Positions 1 through 7,365 of a DNA stretch of 64,000 bases are shown here, piece after piece. Source of the stretch: Anaerolentibacter hominis (GTDB taxonomy: Bacteria; Bacillota; Clostridia; Lachnospirales; Lachnospiraceae); contig NZ_JAWDIX010000002.1 of the NCBI RefSeq assembly GCF_032380675.1, positions 124,001 to 188,000 on the forward strand. Reading direction: 5' to 3'. The notes below the pieces were generated by a model. The model was given only the letters and a program-made list of their open reading frames with translations, had not been told where the DNA came from and made no database searches. Each line of letters begins with the position of its first letter. The first letter of the stretch is position 1. Position numbers and translations under genes: made by a program.

Positions 1-2
1 GT

Positions 3-1997
3 TACGCCTATATCTATGCCAGGGACAAGGAACTGGACAAAATCGGCATCCGGCTGACCTACTGCCATATCCCCACGGAGGAAATAAAATACTTTCACGA
101 GGAATTTACTTTCAGCGAACTTAAGGGCTGGTTTGACAGCCTGACGGCGGAATATGGAAAATGGGCTTACTGGCAGCTGCGCTGGAATGAAACGCGCAAT
201 GCGTCCATAAAGAATCTGGTGTTTCCCTATGACTACCGGCCAGGGCAGAGAGAGCTCGCCCAGGGAGTCTACCGGACGATTCTCCGGAAAAAGAAGCTGT
301 TTATCGAGGCTCCTACCGGGGTTGGAAAGACGATTTCCACGGTATTTCCCGCCGTCAAGGCAATGGGGGAGGGGATTACTGAGAAATTGTTCTACCTGAC
401 TGCGAAGACCAGTACCAGGACGGTGGCGGAGCAGGCTTTCCGGCTGCTGGAAGAGCAGGGCGCAGATCTGAAAGTCATTACACTGACTGCAAAAGACAAG
501 GTATGTGTGCTGGAAAAACCGGACTGCAATCCGGGAACCTGCGAACGGGCCAAGGGGCACTATGACCGGGTAAATGATGCGATCTACGATATGCTCACCC
601 ATGAAAACGCCATATCCAGGGATAGCGTGCTTCAATATGCCGAAAAGCATATGGTATGCCCTTTTGAAATGTGCCTTGATGTATCATTATTCTCAGATGC
701 GGTTATCTGTGATTACAATTATGTATTTGATCCGGTGGTTTATCTGCGGCGTTTCTTTGCAGGGGAGAAGAAAAATGACTATGTCTTCCTGATCGACGAG
801 GCTCACAATCTGGTGGAGCGGGCCAGGGAAATGTTCAGTGAAGAGTTATACAAGGAAGACTTTCTGGCTGTGAAGCGGATCATGAAAATGAAAAGCAAGA
901 AGATGACCAAGGCCCTGGAACTGTGCAACGCGGACTTGCTGGGGATGAAGCGGGAGTGCGAGGAATTTGAAGAAATAAGTTCCATTGGGGATCTTATATT
1001 CCATCTGATGAATCTGGCCGCGGTCTATGAAGAATATCTGCGGGATAATCCGGCATTTCCAGAGAGAGAAGAAATCATTCAGCTATATTTTAATATCCGG
1101 CATTTCCTGGCTATCTATGAAATAATGGATGAGAAATATGTGATATATACAGATTATGATGAGGATGGACGGTTTCATTTGAAGTTGCAGTGTATGGACC
1201 CCTCCAGGAATCTTTCGGAGGTCCTGAACAGGGGGAGGAGCGCCGTATTTTTTTCCGCCACACTGCTTCCGATCCATTATTATAAAGAGCAGCTGTCGGG
1301 GACAGAGGAGGACTACGCTGTCTATGCGCCCTCCCCCTTTGATCCGAACCGCAGGCTGGTGATGGTGGGAGCGGATGTGACCAGCCGTTACAGCCGGCGT
1401 TCTGCTCAGGAATACGGCAAGTTTGCAGAGTACATTCACAAGTTTGCCCAGGCCAGGCTGGGAAATTATATGGTGTTCTTTCCCTCCTATCAGCTGATGA
1501 ATGAGGTCTATGAGCTGATGGAGGATAACGCGGAGTTTGAAATTCTGCTTCAGCACAGCAATATGACGGAAACGGAGAAAGAAGAATTCCTGGAAGCCTT
1601 TGAGACACAGCCGACGAAAACGAAAATAGGGTTCTGTGTCATGGGTGGAATATTTGGGGAGGGCATTGATCTGCGGGAGGACCGGCTGATTGGGGCCGTG
1701 ATTATCGGCACCGGCCTGCCGATGGTGTGTAATGAGAGGGAATTGTTCCGCAAGTATTTTGATCGGAATGGAAAGGCCGGCTTTGATTACTCCTATCTGT
1801 ACAATGGAATGAATAAGGTGTTACAGTCGGCCGGCCGGGTAATACGGACGATGGATGACAGGGGAGCGGTGCTGCTGTTGGACGAGCGTTTCCTGAACCG
1901 GCAGTATCAGGAGCTGTTTCCAAGAGAGTGGTTTCCATACCAGCAGGTGAACCGACAGTCAATTGGACAGGTCCTTCATAGCTTCTGGTCACAATAA
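3..1997 (+). CDS. XPD/DinG-type Fe-S DNA helicase, 5' truncated
   Basis: Superfamily 2 ATP-dependent 5'-3' DNA helicase of the DinG/Rad3 (COG1199) type. The reading frame is open to the window edge; an internal GTG at 219 is not the start, because the codons before it encode YAYIYARDKELDKIG, which resembles the end of the PD-(D/E)XK nuclease-like domain carried by the long Firmicutes members (about 780 residues). Visible motifs are Walker A APTGVGKT, the DEAH box (IDEAHN), four cysteines in the iron-sulfur position (two in DCNPGTCERA, then CPFEMC), and a C-terminal helicase motif GRVIRTMDDRG. 664 residues are visible. It ends about 210 bp before the first CRISPR repeat; no cas gene is visible. 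Family certain; whether it belongs to the CRISPR locus is open. Confidence 0.9.
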   Translation, partial: YAYIYARDKELDKIGIRLTYCHIPTEEIKYFHEEFTFSELKGWFDSLTAEYGKWAYWQLRWNETRNASIKNLVFPYDYRPGQRELAQGVYRTILRKKKLFIEAPTGVGKTISTVFPAVKAMGEGITEKLFYLTAKTSTRTVAEQAFRLLEEQGADLKVITLTAKDKVCVLEKPDCNPGTCERAKGHYDRVNDAIYDMLTHENAISRDSVLQYAEKHMVCPFEMCLDVSLFSDAVICDYNYVFDPVVYLRRFFAGEKKNDYVFLIDEAHNLVERAREMFSEELYKEDFLAVKRIMKMKSKKMTKALELCNADLLGMKRECEEFEEISSIGDLIFHLMNLAAVYEEYLRDNPAFPEREEIIQLYFNIRHFLAIYEIMDEKYVIYTDYDEDGRFHLKLQCMDPSRNLSEVLNRGRSAVFFSATLLPIHYYKEQLSGTEEDYAVYAPSPFDPNRRLVMVGADVTSRYSRRSAQEYGKFAEYIHKFAQARLGNYMVFFPSYQLMNEVYELMEDNAEFEILLQHSNMTETEKEEFLEAFETQPTKTKIGFCVMGGIFGEGIDLREDRLIGAVIIGTGLPMVCNERELFRKYFDRNGKAGFDYSYLYNGMNKVLQSAGRVIRTMDDRGAVLLLDERFLNRQYQELFPREWFPYQQVNRQSIGQVLHSFWSQ

Positions 1998-1999
1998 GA

Positions 2000-2208
2000 G
2001 GGTCACGACACGTGCCGGCGATGGAGCAGGAGTAAGTGCAGCGGCTGGTGCGAACCCCAAGTGAACATGAAATCCCCGGGACATTCGCACCGGAAAATAG
2101 CGAAAATCGGACCTGTGAGGAAGTCTTTCATTGCCGGAAAGAGGAAATGGTTGTATACTATAGACAAAGAAACGGCATGAAAGGAAAGAGGTTTTGTGCT
2201 GTTTTGCT
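2000..2208 (+). promoter_or_regulatory. CRISPR leader with promoter
   Basis: AT/GC-mixed stretch directly before the first repeat. It contains an 8-bp inverted repeat GGTGCGAA (2047-2054) / TTCGCACC (2084-2091) flanking AAATCCCCGGG, a layout I recognise from type I-C leaders. A promoter fits at TTGCCG (2131-2136), 17-bp spacer, TATACT (2154-2159), giving a start near 2166, about 43 nt before repeat 1. The conserved repeats are next to the leader and the degenerate ones are at the far end, which agrees with this orientation. Confidence 0.75.
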
Positions 2209-2772
2209 GTCACAGCCCGCATGGGCTGTGTGGATTGAAATACACTTTTCTGCCAGCTCCGCACGCCTGGATGCCGTCACAGCCCGCATGGGCTGTGTGG
2301 ATTGAAATCGAATGTTCATGGATCAAACAACGCTAATGGATGTCACAGCCCGCATGGGCTGTGTGGATTGAAATTATTATTTTGAACATTTCAATTGGGG
2401 CTGTAATAGGTCACAGCCCGCATGGGCTGTGTGGATTGAAATAAAACGTATATCAAAATTGCACACATACAAAAAACGTCACAGCCCGCATGGGCTGTGT
2501 GGATTGAAATTCCCTGGCCTCCGGAGGGATTAAGCTCCGCTGCTTGTCACAGCCCGCATGGGCTGTGTGGATTGAAATCTCGAATCAGTATGGTGGAGCT
2601 GGGACAGAATCTGTCACAGCCCGCATGGGCTGTGTGGATTGAAATATCATGTCTGCTATTATCTCCAGTTTTTCCGGATCGTCACAGCCCGCATGGGCTG
2701 TATGGATTGAAATTTAGCCGTCATGGTGGACGTGCGGAGTGTACATTGGTCACAGCCTGCATGGGCTGTGTG
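2209..2772 (+). CRISPR. CRISPR array, 9 repeats / 8 spacers, type I-C-like repeat
   Basis: Repeat of 33 nt beginning GTCACAGCCC and ending TGTGGATTGAAAT, with a perfect stem CACAGCCC / GGGCTGTG around loop GCAT; the GTGGATTGAAAY end is typical of subtype I-C. Repeats start at 2209, 2276, 2342, 2410, 2478, 2546, 2613, 2681 and 2749. Spacers are 33-35 nt. Repeats 1-7 are identical; repeat 8 has G-to-A at 2702; repeat 9 has C-to-T at position 10 and matches only through 2772, after which the sequence becomes antitoxin code. No cas1/cas2 or effector gene is in the window, so the array is either at the end of a locus lying upstream or an orphan. Confidence 0.98.
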
Positions 2773-3009
2773 CGCGTTGATGATGATGTGAAACGCAGAG
2801 CAGAGCAGGCCTTTGATGATATTGGTCTGAGTATGTCAACGGCGATCATTGTCTTTTTGAAAAAAGTTGCCTGAGAGCGTCAAATACCTTTTGAATTGAC
2901 AGCTGACCCCTTCTACTCCGAAAGTAATATGAGTTATCTGGAAAAGAAAATGGAAGATTATAAGGCAGGACAACTGAATTTGGCTGATCATGAATTGATT
3001 GAGGAATAA
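2773..3009 (+). pseudogene. RelB/DinJ-family antitoxin remnant fused to CRISPR repeat
   Basis: The frame from 2773 reads RVDDDVKRRAEQAFDDIGLS, the N-terminal ribbon-helix-helix signature of RelB/DinJ antitoxins, and continues to TAA at 3007-3009 with the usual C-terminal end (NMSYLEKKMEDYKAG, then HELIEE). Two lesions are visible. The start codon and first 10 or so codons are missing, replaced by CRISPR repeat 9. Codon 34 is TGA (2872-2874) where family members normally have an arginine, as expected from a CGA-to-TGA change. The frame is otherwise uninterrupted over 78 codons, so the damage looks recent. No alternative start with a ribosome site is seen. It cannot give a normal antitoxin as it stands. 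Confidence 0.88.
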
Positions 3010-3022
3010 CATGTAGATACGA

Positions 3023-3283
3023 TTGATACAGTGGGATTTAGACGTTTGGGAAGATTATCTGTATTGGCAGGCACAGGATAAAAAGATGTTGAAACGGATT
3101 AATCAGCTTGTAAAAGATATAGGTCGGAATCCATTTGAAGGGATAGGGAAGCCAGAGCCACGGAAAGGTAATTTGTCCGGATTTTGGAGCCGGCGTATTA
3201 ATGGCGAATATAGGCTTGTTTATGCGGCTGCGGATAGTACAGTGGTGGTGATTATCGCATGCAGGGGACATTATAGCGATTAG
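3023..3283 (+). CDS. yoeB: Txe/YoeB-family mRNA interferase toxin
   Basis: 86-residue RelE-superfamily toxin that would cleave mRNA in the ribosomal A site. It aligns over its full length with E. coli YoeB; the catalytic set is present as Glu45 (KPEP), Arg64 (RLVY) and the terminal His83-Tyr84 (RGHY), followed by two extra residues. The start used is TTG at 3023, preceded at a distance by GAGGAA (3001-3006); no in-frame ATG is available, so translation may be weak. It follows the broken RelB/DinJ antitoxin by 13 bp. Its native promoter and antitoxin appear lost, which leaves read-through from the CRISPR leader promoter as the obvious source of transcription, since I see no terminator between the array and this gene. 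Confidence 0.85.
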   Translation: MIQWDLDVWEDYLYWQAQDKKMLKRINQLVKDIGRNPFEGIGKPEPRKGNLSGFWSRRINGEYRLVYAAADSTVVVIIACRGHYSD

Positions 3284-3381
3284 AGGAAGGAAACGATCTT
3301 TTTTAGTATGAAGTGGTTTTCCTTTGCTTGTATTACAGGCAATATACTGATCCCACCCAGTCCGATCAAACAAAAATAGTG

Positions 3382-3420
3382 AAGATGGATCATTTAGCCA
3401 CGTGATCCATCTTTATTTTA
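3382..3420 (+). terminator. Intrinsic terminator after yoeB
   Basis: Perfect 11-bp stem AAGATGGATCA (3382-3392) / TGATCCATCTT (3403-3413) followed by TATTTTATT. It is the first clear terminator downstream of the CRISPR leader promoter. The rest of 3284-3608 holds repeat copy A and the MarR promoter. Confidence 0.8.
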
Positions 3421-3423
3421 TTA

Positions 3424-3520
3424 TCCTATAGGATAAAACTCTCAGGGGGACTGCACTGCGGCGGAAAGGAATCGTGTTGTCAGAGCAACCCACCGCAAGT
3501 GGTATTCTTTGTTCTATAGG
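3424..3520 (+). repeat. Dispersed repeat family 1, copy A (degenerate)
   Basis: About 97 bp sharing ACTGCGGCGGAAAGGAATCG, CAGAGCAACCC and ATTCTTTGTTCT with copies B (18282-18379), C (19517-19669) and D (33319-33446, inverted). The ends are short CCTATAGG / CTATAGG sequences. This copy has more differences than the others and lacks the large terminal palindrome of C and D. Confidence 0.8.
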
Positions 3521-3547
3521 TAAGTCATCCGGCAGGCTATTTTATTC

Positions 3548-3593
3548 TTGACAAATATGCAACTTGTTGCATATAATAAAGCAACAGGTTGCA
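3548..3593 (+). promoter_or_regulatory. marR promoter with two palindromic operators
   Basis: TTGACA (3548-3553), 18-bp spacer, TATAAT (3572-3577). A perfect palindrome TATGCAACTTGTTGCATA (3556-3573) fills the spacer and touches the -10; a second, shorter palindrome GCAACAGGTTGC (3581-3592) covers the start point. Both share GCAAC/GTTGC half sites. The layout predicts autorepression by the MarR protein encoded just downstream. Confidence 0.85.
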
Positions 3594-3608
3594 TAAAGGA
3601 GGAAGCAC

Positions 3609-4085
3609 ATGAGTTTAAAGTTGGATGTGACCCAGGAAGAGTTTTTCTTTGGTAGTATTCTGCGGCTTAGCAATCAGATCCAGACAATATGTGATAACCA
3701 GCTGGAGGAGATTACGCTAAAACAGTGGTTTCTTCTGGTACTGATAAGCGGCAGTCAAAAGGGAGGCGGATATACCTATAACGAAATCGCAGCATTGTCA
3801 GGAACAACCAGACAGAATGTTAAGAAAATGCTGGAATCCCTGAGGAAAAAGGGATTTGTATCCATTGAGCCGTCTGAGACCGACGGGAGAGCTGTGAATG
3901 TATCACTTCTGGAAAAGTCGTACCTGTATTTTAGGGAGCTTGAAGAATATGGAGATGAACTGCTTGGCTGGCTGTTTCATGACATAGCAAAAGAAGATAT
4001 GGAAGTAGTATGCAGAGTGTTCCTGCGTATTTTCGAAACAATAGACAAAGAAAAGTCGGATATTACATTTCATCGGGAAGGGTAA
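3609..4085 (+). CDS. MarR-family transcriptional regulator
   Basis: 158-residue winged-helix regulator. The DNA-binding part spans roughly residues 55-105 (YTYNEIAALSGTTRQNVKKM as the helix-turn-helix, then the wing region ending in DGRAVNVSL), with alpha-helical dimerisation segments on both sides. The start ATG is preceded by AAAGGAGGAAG. It has its own strong promoter with paired operators, so it is very likely self-repressed. The flavodoxin-like gene follows 75 bp downstream on the same strand with no terminator between, so that gene is the likely regulated target. The inducer is unknown; MarR proteins next to flavodoxins often respond to oxidants or aromatic compounds, which is only a suggestion here. 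Confidence 0.9.
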   Translation: MSLKLDVTQEEFFFGSILRLSNQIQTICDNQLEEITLKQWFLLVLISGSQKGGGYTYNEIAALSGTTRQNVKKMLESLRKKGFVSIEPSETDGRAVNVSLLEKSYLYFRELEEYGDELLGWLFHDIAKEDMEVVCRVFLRIFETIDKEKSDITFHREG

Positions 4086-4160
4086 ATGGTTGTCAGAAAT
4101 CGTTTTACTTTTTGCATATGACTCGTTTCCCACTGACGAATGGGCTGAAACAGGAAAGGC

Positions 4161-4700
4161 ATGGATAAAAATATGAAAATCTTATTAGGTATTGTGATTG
4201 TGTTAGCGATGATTATCGCAGGTATGATGTTGTTTTTCAGACATTTTCTCCGATTGCTACAAAGAAAGAACCGGTCAGAGGAAAGGAGACTGGAAGGGGG
4301 CAGCAGACAGGCGCTGATTCTCTGGCACCCATCCGGACATAATTCCATGAGAAGGGTGACAGATCTGGCTGCAAAGAAACTGCAGGAAAAGGGTTACACG
4401 GTGACGGTTAATTATGTTTCCGATCAGTTAAATTATCAGCCGGAAGAGTATGATCTGCTTATGTTTGGAACACCGGTTTACATGGGACAGACGTCCCTGC
4501 CGCTGCAGAATTATTTAAAGGGTCATTCCTTTGCAGGAAAACAGGTTGTCATATATGTGTGCGGCATGGATACGTCAAAGACAGATGAACTGGATGTGCT
4601 GAAAGAAATGGTAAGTCCGGGCAGCGAGGCTACGGCTGTCAAGGTGGAAAAAGCTCATCCGGAGAAGATAGAGGAAATACTGGAAAAGGCTCTGGTTTAA
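4161..4700 (+). CDS. Membrane-anchored flavodoxin-like protein
   Basis: 179 residues. Residues 7-28 form one hydrophobic segment (ILLGIVIVLAMIIAGMMLFF) followed by a basic stretch, then a flavodoxin-like alpha/beta domain from about residue 50. The phosphate-loop region reads WHPSGHNSMRRV instead of the classic T/S-x-T-G-N-T, so FMN binding is plausible but atypical; YDLLMFGTPVYMGQTSLPL matches the second flavin-contacting loop of the family. The start ATG follows AGGAAAGG. It probably carries electrons at the membrane, with partner unknown. It is likely co-transcribed with the upstream marR. Confidence 0.75.
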   Translation: MDKNMKILLGIVIVLAMIIAGMMLFFRHFLRLLQRKNRSEERRLEGGSRQALILWHPSGHNSMRRVTDLAAKKLQEKGYTVTVNYVSDQLNYQPEEYDLLMFGTPVYMGQTSLPLQNYLKGHSFAGKQVVIYVCGMDTSKTDELDVLKEMVSPGSEATAVKVEKAHPEKIEEILEKALV

Positions 4701-4751
4701 AGTCGAAAAGAATATGCTGTATAAACGGCACCTTCTTGAGCCGTCAGCTGC

Positions 4752-4789
4752 AATCAAAAACAAGCCTCGGAAATTAAATTCTGAGGCTT
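4752..4789 (-). terminator. Terminator of the LCP gene (minus strand)
   Basis: Stem AAGCCTC (4762-4768) / GAGGCTT (4783-4789), extended by an A-T-rich inner part. On the minus strand it is followed by TTGTTTTTG. It lies just past the LCP stop codon and may also stop transcripts from the flavodoxin side. Confidence 0.7.
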
Positions 4790-4804
4790 GCATTGCGTCT
4801 GGTG

Positions 4805-5842
4805 CTATTTACCAGTACTGTATACCTGTGAAATCTTTTTACTGTAGGATTTTACCTGAGAGGATGGAGAGTACTTCTTTGTACCAAAAAGGTGTTTGTG
4901 CAGCTTTGAAACGTTTTCATCCAATGATTTTAGAGGAAATACATAAGAGGTTTTGTTAACGGTTCGTCCTTCCTTTTCAAAAGGGAATCCCTCGGTGGAA
5001 ACCAGCTTATAAGAAAATGCACCTGGCGCCATGAAGAGGATGTCTTTTACCGACAAGCTCGTGTAAATATGGGGGAAAACAGTGTTGATAATGGATAAAA
5101 GCTTGATCGGATTCGCTTTTTTCACTTCGTCCACAATGGCGGATAAGACCGCCCTCTGCCGCTCAGACCGCCGATAGTCCCCGCCGCTTGTTTTGCGTAC
5201 CCGGCAGTATGCTGTGGCCTGAACACCATTTAGTTTCTGAGAGCCGGCCTCTTTAATCTTTCCGCCCTTCTTATCCAGGATTTTGGCTACGTCCTTGGTG
5301 TAGCGGTTTACTTCCTTGATTTCGTCCTTCTGAATATCAATCGTCACACCGCCCAGCGCATCCACAATTTCAGCAAGTGAATTGAAATTGACCGTGATAA
5401 AGTCGGTGATGTTCAGATCAAAGTTCTGATTGATGGTATTAATGGCAAGCTCCGGGCCGCCGTAGGAGTAGGCGTGGTTGATCTTGTTATACCCATGCTC
5501 ATTATCAATGTAGACGTAGGTATCACGATAGATGGAGACCAGCTTCACTTCCTTGGTCTTTTTATTAATACTTGCAACCATGATGGTATCGCTTCTGGTA
5601 TTCTGTTTTAATTCGTTCTCTCTGGAATCCACACCAAAGAGAGCAATATTTTGATAATCTTCCAGATTTTGTTCCGTTTTCTCGGATAAATCATTGGTGA
5701 TGACAGCATCGGCCGGAATATCTGCTTTCGGTATCTGAAAGAGCTTAAATACGATAAACATAATGAGGAGAATCACCAGTATAAAAATGATTTCCAGCAC
5801 GACCGATAAGATAGATCTGTGTTTTCTTCGTATAATACCCAT
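4805..5842 (-). CDS. LytR-CpsA-Psr (LCP) family glycopolymer ligase
   Basis: 345 residues. A basic N-terminus and one transmembrane helix (about residues 13-37) place the rest outside the cell. The LCP domain shows DTIMVASINKKTKEVKLVSI, IYRDTYVYI and the arginine-rich CRVRKTSGGDYRRSERQR segment that binds the polyprenyl pyrophosphate. LCP proteins transfer lipid-linked polysaccharide or teichoic acid to peptidoglycan. The start ATG is preceded by GAAAGGGA. It lies about 100 bp downstream of the initiating sugar transferase on the same strand, so the pair plausibly starts and attaches the same surface polymer. A hairpin lies between the two genes. Confidence 0.92.
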   Translation of the reverse strand: MGIIRRKHRSILSVVLEIIFILVILLIMFIVFKLFQIPKADIPADAVITNDLSEKTEQNLEDYQNIALFGVDSRENELKQNTRSDTIMVASINKKTKEVKLVSIYRDTYVYIDNEHGYNKINHAYSYGGPELAINTINQNFDLNITDFITVNFNSLAEIVDALGGVTIDIQKDEIKEVNRYTKDVAKILDKKGGKIKEAGSQKLNGVQATAYCRVRKTSGGDYRRSERQRAVLSAIVDEVKKANPIKLLSIINTVFPHIYTSLSVKDILFMAPGAFSYKLVSTEGFPFEKEGRTVNKTSYVFPLKSLDENVSKLHKHLFGTKKYSPSSQVKSYSKKISQVYSTGK

Positions 5843-5877
5843 AGTATGTCCCTTTCTGAAGTCAGTTGAAATAGAGA

Positions 5878-5904
5878 CCGCTGCAAAAATATATTTTGCA
5901 GCGG
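5878..5904 (-). terminator. Intergenic hairpin between sugar transferase and LCP gene
   Basis: Perfect 11-bp stem CCGCTGCAAAA / TTTTGCAGCGG with a 5-nt ATATA loop. On the minus strand it is followed by TCTCTATTTC, a poor U-tract, so it may attenuate or stabilise the mRNA instead of stopping transcription fully. Confidence 0.5.
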
Positions 5905-5943
5905 TGTAATTCGGTGAACCTGTCTTAACGTATGACGGTGTTA

Positions 5944-7365
5944 TTAGTAAGCATTTTTATTGACGAACCCCCGGAAGACGGTTAAAAACAGTATTTTAAT
6001 GTCAAAGCTGAGTGTCCAGTTTTCAATATAGTAAAGATCACAGTCAATTCTCTTACGGATCGATGTATCGCCGCGATAGCCGTTTACCTGCGCCCATCCG
6101 GTAATACCCGGCTTAACCTGATGTTTAATCATATAGCGGGGAATTTCTTCCTTAAATTTCTCCACAAAGAACGGACGCTCCGGTCTGGGGCCTACCAGGC
6201 TCATTTCTCCTTTTAATACGTTGAAGAACTGAGGCAGTTCGTCCAGGCTGGTTTTACGTATTATTTTACCGATTTTGGTTACGCGGGGATCGTTCAGGGT
6301 TGTCCAGGCCTTTTTCTCCTTGGAGGCATCCTGAACTTCCATCGACCGAAACTTATACATATTGAAGTTCCGATTGTGAAGACCTACCCGAACCTGTTTA
6401 AATATAATCGGGCCCGGAGAAGTCAGTTTTATAATAATGGCAACCAGCAGCATGGGGATGGAGAACAGGATAATTGCGAATAAGGAACCCGCAATATCCA
6501 TCATCCGCTTTATAATACGGTTTGCCATATTGGTCAGAGGTACATAGCGGATATTTACAACCGGCAGGCCGTAAAGATCTTCTATATAAGGAATAGTCGG
6601 AATCATATTGCCGTAATCCGGTACGAATTTGGTATGGACTCCGGATTTTTCACAGAGCTTTACGATATCTTCCAGCTTCTCATATTCCTTCAGGCCCAGT
6701 GTCACGACAATCTCGTCCAGTTTATTTTCCGGCAGTATTTCCGTCAGATTATCAATTGCTCCCAGAACCATAATCCCTTTATACTCTGTACCGCGTTCCT
6801 GGTTATCATCCAGAATACCATGGATATAATAACCCCATTCCGGATTGGCCATGACCCGGTCGATATAAGCGGTTGCGGCACGGCTGTATCCAACGATAAG
6901 GACATGCTTTAAATTATAGCCCTTCTTTCTATAATAACGAAGTATACGGATCAGACTTGCACGGAAGGAATAGCTGAAAATGCAGTTAATCAGAAAGAAA
7001 ACAAACATGAACTTTCTGGAGAAATCATTTTCCTTCATAAAATAAAGAACGAATGTAAAATATGCAAGCCCCAGGAAATTGGCCTTTAATACATCTGAAG
7101 CGATGAGCCTTCTTCTACGGGAACGTTTCGGACTGTAGAGGTTGCAGATATAGTAAATAAAAAGATAACCGGGAATCAGATAAAATAAGATTTTACAGTA
7201 GGTGGCAAGGCCATAGAAAGTCCCCGGCTCTATCCAGAAGAAGCGGAGATGACGCAGCGGACTGAAAAAACGCAGATAATAAGACGCAATAAATGCCAGC
7301 GCGATCAGTATGGCGTCTATTAAAATATGAATATGGTTTAATGACCGTTGGTGATCTTTTATCAT
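5944..7365 (-). CDS. Undecaprenyl-phosphate sugar phosphotransferase (polyprenyl glycosylphosphotransferase)
   Basis: 473 residues with the start taken at ATG 7365, which follows AGAAAGG; a TTG 30 bp upstream has no ribosome site. Four hydrophobic segments occupy the first 140 residues, followed by a Rossmann-like CoA-binding region (VLIVGYSRAA). A fifth membrane segment leads into the C-terminal bacterial sugar transferase domain, seen as KRMMDIAGSLFA, FKQVRVG, YKFRSM, DELPQFFNVLKGEMSLVGPR and KPGITGWAQVNG. It transfers a hexose-1-phosphate to undecaprenyl phosphate, the first step of exopolysaccharide or capsule assembly. No other polysaccharide genes are adjacent apart from the LCP ligase, which is unusual for a full eps locus. 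Confidence 0.92.
   Translation of the reverse strand: MIKDHQRSLNHIHILIDAILIALAFIASYYLRFFSPLRHLRFFWIEPGTFYGLATYCKILFYLIPGYLFIYYICNLYSPKRSRRRRLIASDVLKANFLGLAYFTFVLYFMKENDFSRKFMFVFFLINCIFSYSFRASLIRILRYYRKKGYNLKHVLIVGYSRAATAYIDRVMANPEWGYYIHGILDDNQERGTEYKGIMVLGAIDNLTEILPENKLDEIVVTLGLKEYEKLEDIVKLCEKSGVHTKFVPDYGNMIPTIPYIEDLYGLPVVNIRYVPLTNMANRIIKRMMDIAGSLFAIILFSIPMLLVAIIIKLTSPGPIIFKQVRVGLHNRNFNMYKFRSMEVQDASKEKKAWTTLNDPRVTKIGKIIRKTSLDELPQFFNVLKGEMSLVGPRPERPFFVEKFKEEIPRYMIKHQVKPGITGWAQVNGYRGDTSIRKRIDCDLYYIENWTLSFDIKILFLTVFRGFVNKNAY

Noticed and set aside
2242..2748. Self-targeting spacers
   Set aside because: Reading the eight spacers against the window I saw no match, but no systematic search was possible; no claim is made.
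1..2772. Type IV-A CRISPR assignment because of the DinG-like helicase
   Set aside because: Repeat and leader fit subtype I-C, no csf1-csf3-like gene is visible, and long DinG-like Fe-S helicases are common stand-alone genes. Kept only as an open question.
2497..2874. Open frame running through CRISPR spacers into the antitoxin remnant
   Set aside because: It is the repeat read as protein (each unit gives the same GLCGLK- or WAVWIEI-type string); no ribosome site, and only the part after 2773 is real antitoxin code.
2749..3283. CreTA-type CRISPR-regulated toxin with an RNA antitoxin
   Set aside because: CreTA needs a small toxin controlled by a degenerate repeat-spacer RNA matching its promoter. 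Here the toxin is a protein-antitoxin-type YoeB and no spacer matches its upstream region by eye. Simple truncation of relB explains the sight better.
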